Under the pieces are notes generated by a model. It saw nothing but the letters and a program-made list of their open reading frames with translations. It was not told the origin of the DNA and did not search any database. Positions 60,876-64,000 of a stretch of 64,000 nt of DNA are shown here, piece after piece. The stretch comes from Arthrobacter sp. APC 3897 (GTDB lineage Bacteria > Actinomycetota > Actinomycetes > Actinomycetales > Micrococcaceae), in the NCBI RefSeq assembly GCF_030407495.1, contig NZ_JASDDG010000001.1, forward strand, positions 62,001-126,000, given 5' to 3'. A program made the position numbers and the translations under genes. Position 1 is the stretch's first letter; every line of letters begins with the position of its first letter.

Positions 60876-60989
60876 CGCAGGGGAGTATCCTTTGTCGCTG
60901 TACCCGTCAGCACGCGGGGCGTCATCGTTCCGCCGGGTGCAGCGGGCAGTCGCAGCAATGATCTGCTGCGGGTGTCGGAGAGACCTGCG
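60876..60989 (+). ncRNA. yybP-ykoY manganese riboswitch
   Basis: The closing stem P1 pairs CGCAGG (60876-60881) with CCTGCG (60984-60989). The conserved first loop GGGGAGTA follows the 5' strand, CCCGTCAGCACG matches the conserved CGUCAnnAC loop, and GAGAGACCT precedes the closing strand. This combination, placed before a TerC-family gene, is diagnostic. The class binds Mn2+ and usually switches on efflux genes. The freed 3' strand AGACCT could pair with the Shine-Dalgarno region AGGTTT (61008-61013), suggesting translational control. Confidence 0.88.
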
Positions 60990-61020
60990 TTTAGTGTCGT
61001 GCCCGAAAGGTTTTCCAAAA

Positions 61021-62250
61021 ATGCCCGAGTTACCCGTCGTCTTTGAGGTCGGCACTTTTGTCGTCCTCGGACTTGTCCTGCTGTTTGACCTCCTGCTGGT
61101 GGTCAAGCGCCCGCACGAGCCGTCCATGAAGGAAGCCGGCCTGTGGGTCGGGTTTTATGTAGGGCTGGCCCTGCTCTTCGCCGCTGCCATGTTCGTGTTC
61201 ACCGGCCCCGAGTACGGAAGCCAGTTCGTTGCCGGCTGGGTCACTGAATACAGCCTGAGCATCGACAATCTCTTTGTCTTCATCATCATCATGGCCCGCT
61301 TCTCGGTACCCCGTAAGTACCAGCAGGAAGTGCTGATGTTCGGCATCATCATTGCCCTGATCCTGCGCGGCATCTTCATCATCATCGGTGCCGCAGTCAT
61401 CGAGAACTTCAGCTGGGTCTTCTTCATCTTCGGTGCCTTCCTGCTCTGGACCGCCTACAAGCAGGCCACTGACAACGGTGAGGACGAAGAAGAGGGCAGC
61501 GACAACAAGCTGATCGGCAAGCTGCGCCGTGTTCTTCCGATGACCGACAAGTTTGACCAGGGCAAGATCCGCACCGTGGTGGACGGCAAGAAGGTCTTCA
61601 CCCCCATGCTGATTGTCTTCATCACCATTGGCGTCACGGACCTGATGTTTGCTGTGGACTCCATCCCGGCGATCTTCGGCCTGACGCAGAGCGCCTTCAT
61701 TGTCTTCACCGCGAACATCTTCGCCCTGATGGGCCTGCGCCAGCTGTACTTCCTGCTGGGCGGCCTGATGGACCGGCTGATCTACCTCAAGCACGGCCTG
61801 TCCGTCATCCTGGCGTTCATCGGCGTGAAGCTGATCCTGCATGCGCTGCACGTGAATGAACTGCCGTTCATCAACGGCGGCGAGCATGTTGCCTGGGCTC
61901 CGGAAATCCCCACGTTCGTGTCCCTGGCAGTCATCCTCGGCACGATCGTGATCGCCACTGTGGCATCGCTGCTCAGCCCCAAGGCAAAGGCCGTCCAGGC
62001 TGTGGCTTCGCTGGAGAACGCACTGAAGGTGTACCGGAACCTTGAGGAGGACGCCCCGCACGAAGAGCGCGTGGAAGCCTATGACAAGGTCACCGAAACC
62101 TACCGCAACGCCACCGCAGTGGCCAAGGACCGCAACGACGTCGAAATGCCGGAAATCTCGGACGATGCCCGCGCTGAGTTCCGGGCGAGCAACCCGCGCC
62201 GGCAGAACCCTGCCCCGGTGAAGGACCAGGCCGAGCAGGCCGACAAGTAG
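61021..62250 (+). CDS. TerC-family membrane protein, probable manganese exporter
   Basis: 409 residues from the ATG at 61021 (GAAAGG 10 nt upstream). About 7-9 membrane helices; the TerC family aspartates appear in SLSIDNLFVFIIIMARF and VTDLMFAVDSIPAIFGLT. A charged cytoplasmic loop (NGEDEEEGSDNKLIGKL) divides two halves, and the C-terminal ~85 residues are soluble and charged. Upstream in-frame sequence is riboswitch, not protein. In other bacteria TerC proteins under yybP-ykoY control export Mn2+, some loading exported metalloenzymes, and this assignment follows from that context. It is monocistronic. Confidence 0.92.
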   Translation: MPELPVVFEVGTFVVLGLVLLFDLLLVVKRPHEPSMKEAGLWVGFYVGLALLFAAAMFVFTGPEYGSQFVAGWVTEYSLSIDNLFVFIIIMARFSVPRKYQQEVLMFGIIIALILRGIFIIIGAAVIENFSWVFFIFGAFLLWTAYKQATDNGEDEEEGSDNKLIGKLRRVLPMTDKFDQGKIRTVVDGKKVFTPMLIVFITIGVTDLMFAVDSIPAIFGLTQSAFIVFTANIFALMGLRQLYFLLGGLMDRLIYLKHGLSVILAFIGVKLILHALHVNELPFINGGEHVAWAPEIPTFVSLAVILGTIVIATVASLLSPKAKAVQAVASLENALKVYRNLEEDAPHEERVEAYDKVTETYRNATAVAKDRNDVEMPEISDDARAEFRASNPRRQNPAPVKDQAEQADK

Positions 62251-62267
62251 GAAGCCCCCGACGGCAA

Positions 62268-62301
62268 AAGCGCCGCTCTTCCCGTGGGAAGAGCGGCGCT
62301 T
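62268..62301. terminator. bidirectional hairpin terminator
   Basis: 16-bp perfect stem AAGCGCCGCTCTTCCC / GGGAAGAGCGGCGCTT with GT at the centre. On the minus strand it runs into TTTT, terminating the hydrolase operon; on the plus strand it may also end terC transcripts. Confidence 0.85.
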
Positions 62302-62309
62302 GGCGTACT

Positions 62310-63629
62310 TTAGCCGGCCTGCGGTGATTCGCCGCGCACCATGGCCAGGAGGCGGTTGAAGATGCCCTCGCCGTCGTCGGCAATGCCGTCGTGGTGGAAG
62401 TCGGCGCTTTCCCATACCTGCAGGCCCCGCACGGCACCGGCGGTTTCGAGGGACAGGTCCCGGTCCACGTAGATGTCGTCCGTGTAGACGGCGGCGGCCA
62501 CCGGCACGGTGTTCCGGGCCAGCACAGCGGTGTCATAGAGCGCCGGCCAGTCTTCTTTGGCGGCCAGCATCCCGGCCGTCTCCTTCAGCGGCACCAGGGC
62601 CGGATCCTCGTCGAAGTACCAGGGGTAGACCATTTCGCCGGTGTAGAGGGGTTCCGCCGCGTCCGGCTCGAACTCGGGGAACTCCCTCAGCACCCGCTCG
62701 GCAGCCCACCCGGTGGCAGCACCCTGGCCGTAGATGGATTCATGCATCACCGCGTAGAGCGGATTCGCTGCCCGGCTGACCAGCCCGTGGACGGCCTCCA
62801 GGAACGTATCGGACAGCCGGTCCCCGTCCGGAGCGGCCACAAAGGCCTCCTGCAGCAGGAGGTGCAGGCCGTCCATCCGGGTGTTGCCGCCCAGGAAGGA
62901 GCCGATCATCTGGAAGCGCCGGACGCTCAGCCGCTCACCCGAGGGCAGGTATTCCGGAACGTTGTCCAGATGCCGGGCGATCCGGGTGGTAAGGGCGCGG
63001 TCCTGCGGATATTTCGCGAAGTACTCTGCGTTGCGCGCCGCCACACGGGCAAACGTCGCCTGATAGACACGGTCCGCGGGGCCGGTCAGCGGAGCGAGCC
63101 CGCCGGTGATCAGCGATTCGCGCAGCCCGTGCGGAGCGAAGGACAGGTAGGTCAGGGTACAGAAGCCGCCGTAGCTCTGCCCATACGTAGTCCACGGTTC
63201 CGAGCCCAGTGCTCCGCGGATCATTTCCGCGTCCGCTACGATCGAGTCCGCCCGGAAATGCGTCAGGTACTCCGCCTGTGCGGCCGCGTCCCCGCGCAGG
63301 GGGAGGGTCTGCCGGTTGGCTGGAGCAGACAGGCCGGTGCCGCGCTGGTCCAGCATCAAAATGCGGAAGTGCCTGGACGCGGCTTTGGTCCAGCCGCTGA
63401 GGGACAGCAGCCGGGAGCCCTTGCCGCCGGGCCCGCCCTGCAGATAGAGCAGCCAGGGGAGCTGCTCGGCCTCGGCCTGCGGCAGCTCGGCGTCGCTGTA
63501 TTCACGGGCGAAGACGGTGATGGTTTCGCCGTCGGGCACTGAATGATCCAGCGGAACGGAGAAACGATGGTCTGTGACGCGCATGCCGCGTACCTCATAG
63601 GGTGCCGAAGCCGTGTGCGGAACGCTCAT
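62310..63629 (-). CDS. proline-iminopeptidase-like alpha/beta hydrolase (peptidase S33)
   Basis: 439 residues. Oxyanion motif LYLQGGPGGKG (62-72), LMLDQRGTGLS and the nucleophile elbow YGQS152YGGF are the classic features of S33 prolyl iminopeptidases, which release N-terminal proline from peptides. The long cap domain (about 190-360) matches the larger Xanthomonas/Streptomyces-type enzyme, and the catalytic His is likely HHDG near the end. No signal peptide, hence cytoplasmic. Its ATG overlaps the stop of the upstream GNAT gene (ATGA). Confidence 0.92.
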   Translation of the reverse strand: MSVPHTASAPYEVRGMRVTDHRFSVPLDHSVPDGETITVFAREYSDAELPQAEAEQLPWLLYLQGGPGGKGSRLLSLSGWTKAASRHFRILMLDQRGTGLSAPANRQTLPLRGDAAAQAEYLTHFRADSIVADAEMIRGALGSEPWTTYGQSYGGFCTLTYLSFAPHGLRESLITGGLAPLTGPADRVYQATFARVAARNAEYFAKYPQDRALTTRIARHLDNVPEYLPSGERLSVRRFQMIGSFLGGNTRMDGLHLLLQEAFVAAPDGDRLSDTFLEAVHGLVSRAANPLYAVMHESIYGQGAATGWAAERVLREFPEFEPDAAEPLYTGEMVYPWYFDEDPALVPLKETAGMLAAKEDWPALYDTAVLARNTVPVAAAVYTDDIYVDRDLSLETAGAVRGLQVWESADFHHDGIADDGEGIFNRLLAMVRGESPQAG

Positions 63630-64000
63630 GCGCCGGCACCGCCAAACGCGGTGAGGGCGTCACCGGTGAGCCGGAACGTGGTCCACTCATCCTGCGGCAC
63701 GGCACCGAGGGCCTTGTAGAAGCGGATGGACGGCTCGTTCCAGTTGAGGACGCACCACTCCACGCGGGCGTAGCCGCGCTCGACGGCGATTTCCGCCAGG
63801 GTGCGCAGCAGCGCCTTTCCCATGCCCGTGCCCCGTGCCTCGGGCCGGACGTAGAGATCCTCCAGATAGATTCCGTGGACGCCCTCCCACGTGGAATAGT
63901 TCAAAAACCAGAGGGCAAAGCCCTGCACCGTTCCGGACTCGACCGCCACGTGGGCAAAGATGGCTGGATGCTCACCGAAAAGGTTCTTCTCCAGCGCCTC
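63626..64000 (-). CDS. GNAT N-acetyltransferase, diamine-acetyltransferase-like (start outside window)
   Basis: The frame is open to the right edge, so the N-terminus is missing; 124 residues are visible. The C-terminal GNAT core is clear: GFALWFLNYSTWEGVHGIYLEDLYVRPEARGTGMGKALLRTLAEIA contains the acetyl-CoA loop R-G-T-G-M-G-K, and WCVLNWNEPSIRFYKALGA is motif B. The LNYSTWEG..IYLEDLYV pattern is that of spermidine/spermine (SSAT-like) and related small-amine acetyltransferases. It overlaps the start of the hydrolase gene by 4 nt. Confidence 0.88.
   Translation of the reverse strand, partial: EALEKNLFGEHPAIFAHVAVESGTVQGFALWFLNYSTWEGVHGIYLEDLYVRPEARGTGMGKALLRTLAEIAVERGYARVEWCVLNWNEPSIRFYKALGAVPQDEWTTFRLTGDALTAFGGAGA

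Noticed and set aside
60493-61020. Upstream in-frame extension of the TerC gene
   Set aside because: It is antisense to the pyruvyl-transferase-like gene and then covers the riboswitch; the ATG at 61021 has a ribosome site.
1-64000. tRNA/rRNA genes, CRISPR arrays, transposases, integrases, attachment sites
   Set aside because: Scanned by eye on both strands; no cloverleaf with a TTCRA arm, no regular spaced repeats and no mobile-element proteins. A tRNAscan or BLAST run would be decisive.

Overview
The window is a high-G+C actinobacterial chromosome segment. Dense reading in both strands, GTG and TTG starts, many 4-nt ATGA/GTGA overlaps, TANNNT -10 boxes placed 6-7 nt before start codons (leaderless mRNAs), and the protein families present (RsmC-like methyltransferase, ABC1 kinase, Eis-like acetyltransferase, polA-rpsA-coaE-uvrB order) fit a soil-type Micrococcaceae such as Arthrobacter. 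Genus is an inference. I see no prophage, insertion sequence, CRISPR array, rRNA or tRNA.

Layout. 0-4 kb: end of an acyl-CoA synthetase gene, a coupled MarR regulator, a photolyase, an orphan hypothetical protein. 4-9.4 kb: NAD(P)-binding protein/monooxygenase pair, an arginase-fold protein with an altered first metal motif, an ABC-F ATPase, a 12-codon leader ORF coupled to a small membrane protein, an alanine-dehydrogenase-like enzyme. 9.5-13.7 kb: carboxylesterase, lipoamide dehydrogenase, VOC protein, acyl-CoA thioesterase. 13.8-17.3 kb: a frameshifted SDR gene whose N-terminal segment resembles the C-terminal tail of the convergent GH3 beta-glucosidase. 17.5-24.2 kb: ABC1 kinase, then a quinate/shikimate catabolic cluster (MHS transporter, quinate/shikimate dehydrogenase, fused dehydroshikimate dehydratase, IclR regulator). 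24.2-28.3 kb: glutamate-dependent acid-resistance operon gadB-gadC-glsA. 28.6-31 kb: Hsp20 and an MFS exporter fused to beta-sandwich-like domains. 31.3-35.4 kb: PiT phosphate transporter with a small coupled membrane protein, Old Yellow Enzyme, DHFR-like reductase, hotdog thioesterase. 35.4-41.3 kb: polA, an Eis-like acetyltransferase, rpsA.

41.4-48.6 kb is a beta-glucoside/cello-oligosaccharide utilisation operon (binding lipoprotein, two permeases, GH1 beta-glucosidase, LacI regulator, Gfo/Idh/MocA dehydrogenase) driven by a near-consensus promoter bracketed by two identical palindromic operators, and lacking its own ABC ATPase. Divergent from it is a 2064-residue secreted alpha-amylase/pullulanase with three X25-like modules and an LADTG cell-wall anchor. 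54.9-64 kb: rRNA-methyltransferase-like gene, IMPACT-family protein, coaE, uvrB, a polysaccharide pyruvyl transferase family protein, a TerC membrane protein behind a yybP-ykoY manganese riboswitch, a proline-iminopeptidase-like hydrolase, and a GNAT gene running off the window.

Taken together the segment combines housekeeping replication/repair/translation genes with carbon scavenging (starch, beta-glucosides, plant-derived quinate/shikimate) and stress adaptation (acid, manganese, UV). The points most worth a second look are the GH3-tail/SDR fusion, the LAXTG-anchored amylopullulanase, the manganese riboswitch and its possible Shine-Dalgarno switch, the paired operators, the 12-codon leader ORF and the MFS fusion.
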